Source of the DNA: Paenibacillus andongensis
GTDB lineage: Bacteria > Bacillota > Bacilli > Paenibacillales > NBRC-103111
NCBI RefSeq assembly: GCF_025369935.1
Contig: NZ_CP104467.1
Span: 7,447,001-7,511,000 of the forward strand
Reading direction: 5' to 3'
DNA length: 64,000 nt
The notes beneath the pieces were generated by a model. The model searched no databases. It worked only from the letters and a program-made list of their open reading frames with translations, and was not told the origin of the DNA. How positions within the stretch are numbered: the stretch's first letter is position 1; each line of letters starts with the position of its first letter. The position numbers and the translations under genes are program-made. Below are positions 1 to 8,248 of the stretch, in pieces.

Positions 1-354
1 GAGCTCTATCTGCTTACCCGGTGTTGCAAATACATCAGGAGCCTGATCGCTCGTAAAGGCCAGGTCCAGCGATTGCGGATAATTTTCCGCCATCATCGTC
101 ATTTCCACTTCAATGTTATCCTTATTCGTCTCGTTGAACACCTGGATTTTCTGCTTGATGTACTCGGCGTCATGTCGTTGGAAGGTCCAGTAAGTCAGCT
201 TTGTCTTTTCTTTCTTGGCTTGTGGAGCTGCGCTCCCGTTAGGAGTTGGACTAGAGGCCGATTGGCCGTTATCCGAAGTACCGCATCCTGCGATGCTGAT
301 GGCTAATGTAATCCCTGCCAAAACGGTTATCGGTTTTTTTATGGCTTTGTTCAT
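1..354 (-). CDS. ABC transporter solute-binding lipoprotein, N-terminal part (runs off left edge)
   Basis: Only the first 118 codons are in the window, and the frame is open to base 1. The protein starts with a basic segment, a hydrophobic stretch and the lipobox Ala-Gly-Cys-Gly, then a Ser/Thr/Pro-rich linker and KTKLTYWTFQRHDAEY, which is the usual beginning of family-1 extracellular sugar-binding proteins. It should be a membrane-anchored receptor for an oligosaccharide importer. The ATG at 354 has a GAGGGG ribosome site 12 bases upstream. The in-frame ATG at 366 has none at usable spacing. It lies 107 bases downstream of the PL8 lyase on the same strand with no clear terminator between, so it probably captures the products of the two lyases. 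The sugar cannot be told from this fragment. Confidence 0.88.
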   Translation of the reverse strand, partial: MNKAIKKPITVLAGITLAISIAGCGTSDNGQSASSPTPNGSAAPQAKKEKTKLTYWTFQRHDAEYIKQKIQVFNETNKDNIEVEMTMMAENYPQSLDLAFTSDQAPDVFATPGKQIEL

Positions 355-461
355 CGTTTCATTCATCCCCTCTATTTTACTTGCCTGTTACGTATCTATC
401 ATATCGTGCAATTCGTCAGGTGAGAGCGAGGGAAAACAACTTGTTCGGTGGTGTATTTCAA

Positions 462-3374
462 CTATTGTGTAAGGACAAGAACAGGACGTTTGGTTTCTGC
501 TGCATTCTCCCGGGAACCATAGGTTATATCGCCCGTACTGCCCACATCTGTCGGAGAATTCACTCGAATGGAAATCATTTTAGAGCCAGCAAGAGCGGCC
601 TGTACTTGTGCCGTCACATCGATGTCGATCGGCGTATCAACAACCATAGACGACCACGAATGAATCACAGTGCTGCCAATTGGTTTGTTGTTCCATGTTA
701 GGGATGATTCGGTCCAAGTGTTATCGCTGACAAATTCAGCTTGATTTACCGTACTTATCGAGCCGACTCCAACGGGGATCAGCCTTATTTTGGCGCTGCT
801 CACCGCCCCTGTAACAGATGCCAGATCAAAACGAAGGTAGCTGTATCTGTTAAAGCCGGCAGTACTTTTCTTCGTTACCAACGTCTGCACTGTTCCATAA
901 TTCGTGCCTGCATAGCTTCCATCCCTAACATAAGCGTCAGCATTTGGTGAGAGAAGCGTTTGAGTGACCGATCCCAGACTGAATTTAGCTTTAAACGTTT
1001 TGCCCTTAGAACCGTTTGCGTTGATGGCAAGCTTGATGGTCGGGCTAAGTTGTGTCACTGTAATGCCAGAGTCAACTGTCAGCACGCTGGAGGCGCTTCG
1101 ATTGATTTCCAGTTGAATCGTACCTGTATTGGCTTGTGTCGGATCGGAAACGCCAACCTCGATATCGCTCGCCGTTTCAAGCGTCATTACAGAAGCCTTC
1201 TTATCGCTTGTCAAGAACGATGACCCGTTAACTTGAATCGTTTTAAGCGTGTCCGTCCAGAAGTTGACACCAACTGTTTGGCTGCTAGTATCTTTGACTG
1301 CCTGGGCGTCTGGTGTATTCTCTAGAATCGAGATGCCGGGATTCGCCGCATAGTCGCCCACTTGGGCACTTGTTTTGTTCGGGAGCATGACGTACGCATA
1401 GCTCGCATTCGATGGATTTGTTCCATGTTCCTGCCACAGGGTCAGAAAATTCTTCGTCAATACGGTTGAATCAATCGTCTTGGCATACGTATTCACATCG
1501 CTCCATGCGCCAGTTCTAGCTTCGCGCAACCCCCTGATCGTAGAAGCTGTTGGGAAATAATACCCCATATCGGATCCAGGCACGTTACCGGCTATATGCA
1601 GCCAATTCACGCCGTTCAGCGTTTCAGACCACCCTAAGGTTGACGGCTTCGCCACCCCGTTCACGGTCAGGGCATTATCCCCATCCGTATTTATTTTCTT
1701 GTTGTCGATAATCGTTTCAATTATCCGATTGTCCGTGCTCGTAATGCCGGTGCCTAAAGCGACAATCTCATCGTCGAACATAAACCATGACTTCTTGGCA
1801 GTTAAGGTGCTGTTCCAAGCATCCAACTCCATGCCGGCAACACCATACTTATTAGCCACTTGTGTGCCTCCGACCCAATTTTTACTGCTCTTGTAGCTTT
1901 GTCCGGATGAATTTGCTCTGGTTTGTGTATCGACCGTTGTACCCGGAAGACGATATTTATTGACTAGCGCCCAATATTCATCACTATATTGACCCAGATC
2001 ATTATTGTAGAGATAAGTCATACCGTCGCTTGTGTACCAGCCTTTGAGATTTTCATTATTAATCGATTCATAATTGTAAATTCGGCTTGACGACATGCTA
2101 AGCGCGAAACCGAACCCAGGACGCAGATGAACGGAACGATCCATGCTAGGGAACGGTTTATTCACGACAAGTTCGCCCCGAGCTGTAACGCTGGGATCAT
2201 TTAGAATCTGTTTGGCAAGTGTTATATGGTAGATAGAAGCGTTGGCAAAGAAGTTATAATAAGTATCCGATTGGATCCAGTACTTAACCATACTTTTAAG
2301 TTTATTAGCATCAGAAAGCGGGGCAAACTGGGCAAGCTGAATGATTGGTTTCATGACTTCCATGCCAACCATATGATCCTGTGCTGTACGCCTGGATGTC
2401 TCCCTGCTGCGGGACAAATCCATCATTGCCCCTTTATACATGAGCGGCTCAAAGGAATCATAGACCCATTTATACAAGTTTTGGGAGTCTGGTGTTGTGA
2501 CAGCCCAAGAAGAGCCGCTAAGTAAATAAACAAAAGGCACAATCGTCTGCAGCAGCGATTTGCCGTACCCTCCCGTGTACGGATGGGAAGTATGTTGAAT
2601 AAACGAACCGTCATCGTAAAATCCGTCACCGCTTGTTACATAAGCAAATACGTTGGTCAAAGCGTCGCGAGATGAAGCGATCTTTGCGCTATCTTTGACG
2701 ATGATTCCACGAATGCCTACAGCCGTTGCTTTCCACACTCGGTTCGCGCCTGTTGCAGTAGTACCGTTCGTTATCGTCGCAGAAGGAGCGAATTTCTCGA
2801 TCGCAGTCATGTAATTGTTTTTTTGCATGGAGGTTAAGCTATCGTACAGCAGAATCGTACTATTATTAAGCGTGAGGGGAACATTGATTTCCCAATCAAA
2901 CCAGTTCCCGTATACTGTCTTGTTCTCATTGTATGTATTGGCATACATCCAGTCGAGACCGCTGATAATGTCCGATAAAAGAGAGGCGTTCTGATAAAGG
3001 GAAGATCCGTTCATCGAATAAGCTTTGGCCATGGCATCTAAACGGGAATAAGTAATTGCCATAAAACTCGATTTAATCAAGTCCGTTCCAGCAATGCTAT
3101 CGCTCAAGTCACTCCATAAATAAGTGCGAGAAGCTGATTTGTCCATTGTGTCCCAGTATCCTTGCGCAGTCGATGTAAGGGTTTGCAAGATAACGGAAAT
3201 ATCGGGGTCGGAGGCTATATAGTCACCTCCGAGCAGATATGATTTCCATTTGAGCCTCAGTACGTCGTACTCATCGGTAGCGGATACCCGTCCTGCAAAT
3301 ATGGATGAAGTGAATCCAAACAATAATAAGGCGACGAGAACCATGCGAAAACCTGACGTAATCATGCGTTTCAT
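462..3374 (-). CDS. Secreted polysaccharide lyase family 8 enzyme (hyaluronate/chondroitin/xanthan lyase type) with C-terminal DNRLRE module
   Basis: This 970-residue protein has a signal peptide (about residues 1-32, ending VSA) and is expected outside the cell. PL8 enzymes cleave uronate glycosidic bonds by beta-elimination. The alpha/alpha toroid carries the family landmarks: WFDWEINVP near 158-166, an Asn in TGANR (211), a His in IQHTSH (261) and a Tyr in GGYG (270). The 9-residue His-Tyr spacing matches the catalytic pair of streptococcal hyaluronate lyase. Beta-sandwich domains follow. Residues from about 805 to the end look like a DNRLRE/CBM96-type carbohydrate-binding module (YLRFDL; SRENAAETKRPVLVL). 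The start has GGGGG nearby. It lies downstream of a heparinase-like gene and upstream of a binding protein, forming a degradation unit. Whether the substrate is hyaluronan, chondroitin or xanthan cannot be read from sequence. Confidence 0.9.
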   Translation of the reverse strand: MKRMITSGFRMVLVALLLFGFTSSIFAGRVSATDEYDVLRLKWKSYLLGGDYIASDPDISVILQTLTSTAQGYWDTMDKSASRTYLWSDLSDSIAGTDLIKSSFMAITYSRLDAMAKAYSMNGSSLYQNASLLSDIISGLDWMYANTYNENKTVYGNWFDWEINVPLTLNNSTILLYDSLTSMQKNNYMTAIEKFAPSATITNGTTATGANRVWKATAVGIRGIIVKDSAKIASSRDALTNVFAYVTSGDGFYDDGSFIQHTSHPYTGGYGKSLLQTIVPFVYLLSGSSWAVTTPDSQNLYKWVYDSFEPLMYKGAMMDLSRSRETSRRTAQDHMVGMEVMKPIIQLAQFAPLSDANKLKSMVKYWIQSDTYYNFFANASIYHITLAKQILNDPSVTARGELVVNKPFPSMDRSVHLRPGFGFALSMSSSRIYNYESINNENLKGWYTSDGMTYLYNNDLGQYSDEYWALVNKYRLPGTTVDTQTRANSSGQSYKSSKNWVGGTQVANKYGVAGMELDAWNSTLTAKKSWFMFDDEIVALGTGITSTDNRIIETIIDNKKINTDGDNALTVNGVAKPSTLGWSETLNGVNWLHIAGNVPGSDMGYYFPTASTIRGLREARTGAWSDVNTYAKTIDSTVLTKNFLTLWQEHGTNPSNASYAYVMLPNKTSAQVGDYAANPGISILENTPDAQAVKDTSSQTVGVNFWTDTLKTIQVNGSSFLTSDKKASVMTLETASDIEVGVSDPTQANTGTIQLEINRSASSVLTVDSGITVTQLSPTIKLAINANGSKGKTFKAKFSLGSVTQTLLSPNADAYVRDGSYAGTNYGTVQTLVTKKSTAGFNRYSYLRFDLASVTGAVSSAKIRLIPVGVGSISTVNQAEFVSDNTWTESSLTWNNKPIGSTVIHSWSSMVVDTPIDIDVTAQVQAALAGSKMISIRVNSPTDVGSTGDITYGSRENAAETKRPVLVLTQ

Positions 3375-3386
3375 TCATTTTCCCCC

Positions 3387-3453
3387 ATTCATGAGTAGGA
3401 TAGCGGTTAAAATAACCGCTTCTCACAAATAACGTATACAGTTTCTCATGAAT
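3387..3453 (-). other. Intercistronic inverted repeats between the two lyase genes
   Basis: The outer arms ATTCATGAG (3387-3395) and CTCATGAAT (3445-3453) are perfectly complementary. They enclose a second hairpin with 8-bp arms AGCGGTTA/TAACCGCT (3402-3420). No U-tract follows on the minus strand, so this is not an obvious terminator. It sits just upstream of the PL8 ribosome site and could stabilise or process the message, or tune PL8 translation. The structure is visible; the role is inferred. Confidence 0.5.
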
Positions 3454-3494
3454 AAAATAGGGGGCAAAACGATTTTGCTGGTGAGGGAATTCAA

Positions 3495-5657
3495 CTATCC
3501 GGGAATTCCTTCCCCAACTTTATCCAATATGGCCCCAGACTGTTTCCATCTGAGCAAATACGTATCAGTTTTACCATTAAGTTTCAATTTAATGCAAAGG
3601 TTAGCATCAGTCTGACCAGGGGCGGTATGCTGAATACTTTGGTCCACGAAGACCTTCAGCGCTCCTGCTTCTTCTATTAAAGCAGCTCGTGAGACATCCG
3701 TTTCCTGCTTGTACATAAATGCTTGTACGAATAAAGCCGTTCCCTCGGTACGCACTTTTTGGATAACGGATTGACGCTGATGATGGGGCGGATTGTCTGG
3801 TGTTCGGGCCGTATATAGGTCTACTTGGCGTGAACACCAGCACCAATGCTTTAGTTCTCCCTTTCGCATCTTATAGCGAAATGATTGCGGCGATTGCATC
3901 ACCAGATATTGCTTATCCTTGAATAAGTCTTGCGAGAGTATGCTAAGATGCTCATCTGTCGGCAGCCAGTTATGCAAATCGTTATGAAGCATTTCCCCGC
4001 TGAAGTGACCTGTTAGTTCCAGTTCACGTTCGGAAGGTACGGTTACCCTCACAATATCAAGCAGATACTGCTCTGTAAGTAAGTTGATGCGCCGAATCTC
4101 TGCACCCCTGTAGGCCTCTTCGTCCCATGGGCACATTTCTGACGGGAGGATGATCTTGTCTTTCATCGTGTAACTGTCCTCTTTCCAATCAACCGCCGTT
4201 TCCACCCATACTCCCCACAGTGTCTCCTTAAAGCAGATAATGCGCGCGTCTTGCGGGGGCTGGTCTTTACCGTCGATGCACACCGTATTATGAGAGTACG
4301 TATGCTTAAACCAGGCATAGTGAGCCGGAACCCCATAAGCGACGGTACCTGGGTCGATCATGAGCGGAATACTCCCGTAAGCCAGCGATATGCCCAAACG
4401 GTCCATGTGATCGTGTTCACCGCCGAACTTGCTGTGTTTGACAATTGCATGCAGGCCGTCGTTTCTTACCAGCTTCGTCAGACCGCTGTTCGGTGCAGAG
4501 CTGCTTTGTCTACACATGGACACAAAATCAAAAAAGGATGACGATTCCGTCAAATCTTTCCCATACAAAATCGCATATACCGAATCTCGCAGTCCCGGCT
4601 CAAAGTCGATAACTTGCGCGGATGCGGCTTCTGTCATCCCGTAGGCTGTCTTCAATAAGGCTCGGTATTCGGGCTTATCCTGCCAATCTAGTGCAATTTC
4701 ATAAAAACGAGCGTAGCTATTAATACTGCCCTGCGAAGAGGCATCGTTCATCATCGGAAATGAGCCATCCGGTAAAATGAAAGCGAGCGGGAAGTCGAAC
4801 ATTTTCACTAGTGTTGGATGGTTTCGCAAATCCCACTGTGTGCCTTCAGCAAGGAAGCAGTACGTCAATATCGACTCAAAAGCGTAGAAGTGATAATTGA
4901 AATTCCCTTCATACCAGAGACCGTCGCCAAGCACGCCGCGATTGATTTGGTCTATAAGCCCATACTCGCCATCCAGTCCGCTTCGCAGCAAAACGTCATC
5001 TTGCAGCAGCACCCCCAACGAACAAATAGCTGATGTTATCAGAGTGGAATGATTGTGGATTTGCTGCTCTTTGTTGGCGATTAGAAAGTTCGCACATGGC
5101 CGAAAAAGCCCTTCCCGAATGCGCTCATCTTCTTCAGGATCCATTACCACTCTCAGCAGGCTGTACCCGACGGCTAGATCAAGAATCCAATGAGACTCAT
5201 CTAGTGTCTGTGCGAAAAGCTTCCCAGGTCCGTTATAGGGGATGTCACCGTGTGGCTTGTATCCACCATAATGGTCAGCATAAGCAAGCAAAAACGATTT
5301 GGCCTTTTCGGCATACCTTACTTGCGGGTCTATCCCGTACATGATTCCAAGGCTATAGATACCATGACCGATCTGTCCATGCACATGTGATTGCCAAGCC
5401 GCATCGAATGGTTCCCCTGTCCAGACTGCCCCGCAAACAGGACAGCGATGCTGCTTAGATAGTTTCCAGTCGAAATGAAGCCTCGTCCCATCGTGATGAC
5501 AATGGTAGTAATGACCCCAGTCACCGCATTCATTCGCGGTAATGATATAACTGATAGAGAGTGCTTTCTCAACGTCTCTTCTCATTTTGGCCATTGCTGC
5601 CTGAAATTGAGGTTGTTTGGCGTTATGCTTGCCTCTGTCCATTCTTGTAGTATTCAT
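3495..5657 (-). CDS. Heparinase II/III family lyase (intracellular)
   Basis: This 720-residue protein has no signal peptide. The first 80 residues hold a Cys/His-rich segment (Cys and His in HYYHCHHDGT, then HRCPVCG) followed by TGEPFDAAW, also seen in the lyase at 43321-45450. A long alpha/alpha toroid comes next. The heparinase II/III C-terminal domain begins around 390 with GGEHDHMDRLGISLAYG and SHNTVCIDGKDQ. Family members act by beta-elimination on uronic-acid polysaccharides or oligosaccharides. With no export signal it probably handles imported oligomers. The ATG at 5657 is chosen because AAGGGGGAG lies 3 to 5 bases upstream; a frame start 12 codons earlier lacks this. It is the first gene of the unit with the PL8 lyase. 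The exact PL family (12, 15 or 21) is not decided. Confidence 0.85.
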   Translation of the reverse strand: MNTTRMDRGKHNAKQPQFQAAMAKMRRDVEKALSISYIITANECGDWGHYYHCHHDGTRLHFDWKLSKQHRCPVCGAVWTGEPFDAAWQSHVHGQIGHGIYSLGIMYGIDPQVRYAEKAKSFLLAYADHYGGYKPHGDIPYNGPGKLFAQTLDESHWILDLAVGYSLLRVVMDPEEDERIREGLFRPCANFLIANKEQQIHNHSTLITSAICSLGVLLQDDVLLRSGLDGEYGLIDQINRGVLGDGLWYEGNFNYHFYAFESILTYCFLAEGTQWDLRNHPTLVKMFDFPLAFILPDGSFPMMNDASSQGSINSYARFYEIALDWQDKPEYRALLKTAYGMTEAASAQVIDFEPGLRDSVYAILYGKDLTESSSFFDFVSMCRQSSSAPNSGLTKLVRNDGLHAIVKHSKFGGEHDHMDRLGISLAYGSIPLMIDPGTVAYGVPAHYAWFKHTYSHNTVCIDGKDQPPQDARIICFKETLWGVWVETAVDWKEDSYTMKDKIILPSEMCPWDEEAYRGAEIRRINLLTEQYLLDIVRVTVPSERELELTGHFSGEMLHNDLHNWLPTDEHLSILSQDLFKDKQYLVMQSPQSFRYKMRKGELKHWCWCSRQVDLYTARTPDNPPHHQRQSVIQKVRTEGTALFVQAFMYKQETDVSRAALIEEAGALKVFVDQSIQHTAPGQTDANLCIKLKLNGKTDTYLLRWKQSGAILDKVGEGIPG

Positions 5658-5801
5658 GTGCTCCCCCTTAATAAAAATGATCGTTTTCATCATTTTCTAC
5701 TCCACATTTAATTAACAATAATTGAACAATTAAAAAGCTACAATGCGCCATAACAACGATTAAGGGCGGTTTTTCGACTAAAAATATTTGAGGGATAAAA
5801 C

Positions 5802-5842
5802 AAAAAAAGACACCAAACTCTCTGGAGAATGAGAGTCGGTGT
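5802..5842 (-). terminator. Intrinsic terminator after the M23 peptidase gene
   Basis: On the minus strand a GACACCGACTCTC stem pairs with GAGAGTTTGGTGTC and is followed by seven T. It lies directly beyond the M23 stop codon and separates that gene from the lyase unit. Confidence 0.85.
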
Positions 5843-5847
5843 CCATT

Positions 5848-7260
5848 CTATCCCTTCGGCTGAATCCAGCGAAACGGTGTCGTATTAAAAAACAAGTTCG
5901 GATTGACCTGCACATTGTGCGCCCATAAGGCAAAGTGCAAATGCGGCCCGGTAGAGAAACCTGTCGTGCCGACGAGCCCAATGATATCGCCCTGCTTGAC
6001 CCGATCACCCGCTTTCACGCGCAGTTCCGAAAGATGGGCGTACTGCGAGAAAAGCCCCATCCCATGGTCGATATAGATGGCGTTGCCGGTCAAATACAGG
6101 GTCTCTGCCAGCGCGACGACCCCATCGTTCGTAGCTTTGATCGGGGTGCCTTCCTTCGCGGCCAGATCAATGGCTAGATGAGAGCTGTCGTATTTCCCGT
6201 TCACATAACGGGTGTGTCCATACGGTGTCGTCAAAATCCCCTCGACGGGCTGCACGAACGGCCCGCTGAACAGAAATTGCGGCTCGGACTTACTTCGCGC
6301 CAGATCGATCTTTTTCTGGTCGGCTGCAATGCGCCCCGTGTCCTGCTTCATGCTTTCCATTTCAGCCGTTACCTTCAGATATTGCGTTTCAAACTTCTTC
6401 GGTTGTATGGTTAGCGTCTGATCACCAATCGGATATTTCCCCGGCTTTGCACTCATCGTAATCGGTAAATACGTAAAGTATCCCGTCCCAAAAGGCTGAA
6501 GGGTATACGTTTTATCCAACCATGTGATACTCCCAGATTCGTTATGACGTACCAGCACCACATCCCCTGGAGCAGCGCTATCTGGAACGAGCTTCCACTT
6601 CGATCCGATGACCGCTTTAGCATCCTCCTTGGTTCCGTAGAGCGCCGATTCCATCTTCAATTGCTGCAGATGATTCTTCTCTTTCAGAATGGCCTCTTTG
6701 ACCTCTGCCGTCATACCGTCTACCCAGGTCTGTCCACCATCCGTCGTGATGAGTAGTGGGTTCTTACTATCCTTGCTACTGCCGAGAAGCACCCATCCGA
6801 TGCGAGGCGTCAGGAACTGCGATTGCTTCACTTGTAATGAGGCATTGCCCACTGTAACCGTAAGCGGTTTTGGGCTATCCTGGTTGGCCGATCCTGAACT
6901 TGCCTCTAGGCTAAGCAGCTCCATGATCGATCCGCCTATCGGCAAAGCGTTTCCTACTTCCTCGGCGGTGATTTCTGTTCCAGACGCTTCTTGCCACTGC
7001 GCCCCACCATCCTCTGTTCTCGCGATCCCATCTGCATATTTCACCCAGCCGCGATCAAAGTCGAGCATGCGAAATTCCACAGCCTCTCGCGGTGGTGGCG
7101 TTGGTAGCGGTGTTGCTACTGCTGCTGCAGGCGTATTGTCTTTCCAAGAGATTGGTGCGCCGAATGGCGATTTCCCAACCAAAATCACCACACATGCGGC
7201 AAGTAGGAAAGCGCCGGCCAAAAGCGGCCATTGACGACGTTTTCTTGACTTCACTGACAT
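5848..7260 (-). CDS. M23-type (LytM/lysostaphin-like) metallopeptidase with N-terminal Asp-box repeats
   Basis: A cell-wall associated protein of about 470 residues. A basic start and one membrane segment (about 12-30) tether it. Two stretches with sialidase-like Asp boxes follow (TEDGGAQW and TTDGGQTW, each after a GW-type strand), recalling BNR or Ycf48-type propeller blades. After a charged helical linker comes the C-terminal M23 domain: HLAIDLAAKEGTPIKA, GLFSQYAHL and TGPHLHFALW supply the zinc and catalytic His/Asp residues. M23 enzymes cut peptidoglycan cross-bridges or stems. The ATG at 7260 is only 2 bases from AGGAG; the GTG at 7254 (codon 3) has ideal 8-base spacing and may be the real start. 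An upstream GTG at 7290 lies in a terminator and is unlikely. Confidence 0.88.
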   Translation of the reverse strand: MSVKSRKRRQWPLLAGAFLLAACVVILVGKSPFGAPISWKDNTPAAAVATPLPTPPPREAVEFRMLDFDRGWVKYADGIARTEDGGAQWQEASGTEITAEEVGNALPIGGSIMELLSLEASSGSANQDSPKPLTVTVGNASLQVKQSQFLTPRIGWVLLGSSKDSKNPLLITTDGGQTWVDGMTAEVKEAILKEKNHLQQLKMESALYGTKEDAKAVIGSKWKLVPDSAAPGDVVLVRHNESGSITWLDKTYTLQPFGTGYFTYLPITMSAKPGKYPIGDQTLTIQPKKFETQYLKVTAEMESMKQDTGRIAADQKKIDLARSKSEPQFLFSGPFVQPVEGILTTPYGHTRYVNGKYDSSHLAIDLAAKEGTPIKATNDGVVALAETLYLTGNAIYIDHGMGLFSQYAHLSELRVKAGDRVKQGDIIGLVGTTGFSTGPHLHFALWAHNVQVNPNLFFNTTPFRWIQPKG

Positions 7261-7290
7261 ATCTCCTTCCCTGCTTACATATGGGAACAC

Positions 7291-7324
7291 AAAAAACCCG
7301 AAGACATCCTTGCCTTCGGGTTTC
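7291..7324 (-). terminator. Intrinsic terminator after ydjO
   Basis: CCCGAAG and CTTCGGG arms are flanked by A-run and T-run. On the minus strand the stem is followed by six T. It ends the ydjO transcript just before the peptidase gene. Confidence 0.8.
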
Positions 7325-7330
7325 GTTATA

Positions 7331-7558
7331 TTAAATTTGCACGCCCTTTTTGAGCGCCTTCTGATCCGTATTCGTGTTATTAACTAAAGGAAGTAACTTG
7401 ACACTTCGAACCATAGTGGACTGACATAAATGACAAGTCGGCACGTGATCGAATGCAAAATTATCTCGCATCCAGCCTTTACAGCCTTCTTTTTCACAAG
7501 ACCATACCGTCACATTTTCTAGAGGCATCTCTTCAAGCGACTTTTTTCTGGAATACAT
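7331..7558 (-). CDS. ydjO: YdjO-like small cysteine-rich protein (cold-inducible YdjO family)
   Basis: This 75-residue protein contains WSCEKEGCKGWMRDNF and PTCHLCQST, so two Cys pairs that could bind one metal ion, probably zinc. The pattern and length match the YdjO family of Bacillus, named for cold induction; the molecular role is unknown. AAGGAGG lies 7 bases before the ATG. It sits downstream of, and in the same direction as, a CspA-type gene with a terminator between them, which fits a shared cold response by read-through or parallel control. The family assignment rests on remembered resemblance and not on a search. Confidence 0.75.
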   Translation of the reverse strand: MYSRKKSLEEMPLENVTVWSCEKEGCKGWMRDNFAFDHVPTCHLCQSTMVRSVKLLPLVNNTNTDQKALKKGVQI

Positions 7559-7662
7559 GGATAAACCTCCTTAGAGTTTTACGTTAGTAAAACTAACTTG
7601 GTAAGCATTGACGCAGCGTTTTGCTATTGGCAAAACATTCTTCGCCCTCATAAGCTAAATTG

Positions 7663-7700
7663 AAAAAGACTGCCATTACACAAGTAAAGGCAGTCTTTTT
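7663..7700 (-). terminator. Bidirectional terminator after the first csp gene
   Basis: AAAAAGACTGCC and GGCAGTCTTTTT arms flank a 13-base loop. It lies just beyond the stop of the cold-shock gene. Confidence 0.85.
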
Positions 7701-7707
7701 AATTATA

Positions 7708-7908
7708 TTACAGTTTTACAACGTTTTCTGCTTGTGGTCCGCGGTTGCCTTGAACAACGCTGAACTCAACGCTTTGGCCTTCGTCCAAAGTTTTGAAACC
7801 GTCGCCTTGGATTGCGGAGAAGTGAACGAATACATCGTTGCCGCCTTCAACTTCGATGAAACCGAAACCTTTTTCTGCGTTAAACCATTTTACTGTACCA
7901 GTAGCCAT
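7708..7908 (-). CDS. CspA-family cold-shock protein (paralog 1)
   Basis: This 66-residue OB-fold nucleic-acid-binding protein has both ribonucleoprotein motifs, KGFGFI and VFVHF. Such proteins melt secondary structure in mRNA at low temperature. The ATG at 7908 is preceded by GAGGT at 8-base spacing; the longer reading to 7923 has no site. Length and sequence are typical. A second copy differing at a few positions lies at 32186-32386. Both have a long leader with a related hairpin and near-identical promoter design, so post-transcriptional control of the classic cold-shock type is likely. Confidence 0.95.
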   Translation of the reverse strand: MATGTVKWFNAEKGFGFIEVEGGNDVFVHFSAIQGDGFKTLDEGQSVEFSVVQGNRGPQAENVVKL

Positions 7909-7960
7909 GAGAAATACCTCCAAAAATTATTAACATGTTTTTTATTCTTCAAAGAGAAAA

Positions 7961-8020
7961 AATTCACACATTGTATAAGGTTCACTAACAAAAATGAAAA
8001 CCCTTTACAATATGTGAATT
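7961..8020 (-). promoter_or_regulatory. Structured 5' leader hairpin of the first csp gene
   Basis: Arms at 7961-7982 and 7999-8020 can form a 22-bp stem in the minus-strand RNA with one A-A mismatch and two G-U pairs, closing a 16-base loop. It lies between the promoter and the start codon of the csp gene. A matching stem precedes the second paralog (32442-32499). Both are followed by a shared TTAACATG-type segment near the ribosome site. It is probably a temperature-sensitive leader element; the function is inferred. Confidence 0.7.
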
Positions 8021-8045
8021 CAGGTTCTTTTTGTCGATTGGATTC

Positions 8046-8074
8046 ATCATACCATACCAATTATGAAAACGCAA
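8046..8074 (-). promoter_or_regulatory. Promoter of the first csp gene
   Basis: On the minus strand TTGCGT (8074-8069) and TATGAT (8051-8046) are 17 bases apart, with an extended -10 TGG. The transcript would carry a leader of about 130 bases. The second csp gene has the same arrangement. Confidence 0.7.
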
Positions 8075-8248
8075 ACTATTTCCAGTTGATTACATACAAA
8101 GTAACCGCTTACCTCAAGAAATGGGCGAATGGCTGCTGATGTTTTTTTTACCCCTACTTAAGTCTAGGAATTCACTTAGCCTCTGGACCGTATTCCGTAT
8201 CAAGTAGGGGAACTATACTGAAGTTATCGATTCTTAGGAGGGTGTTCA

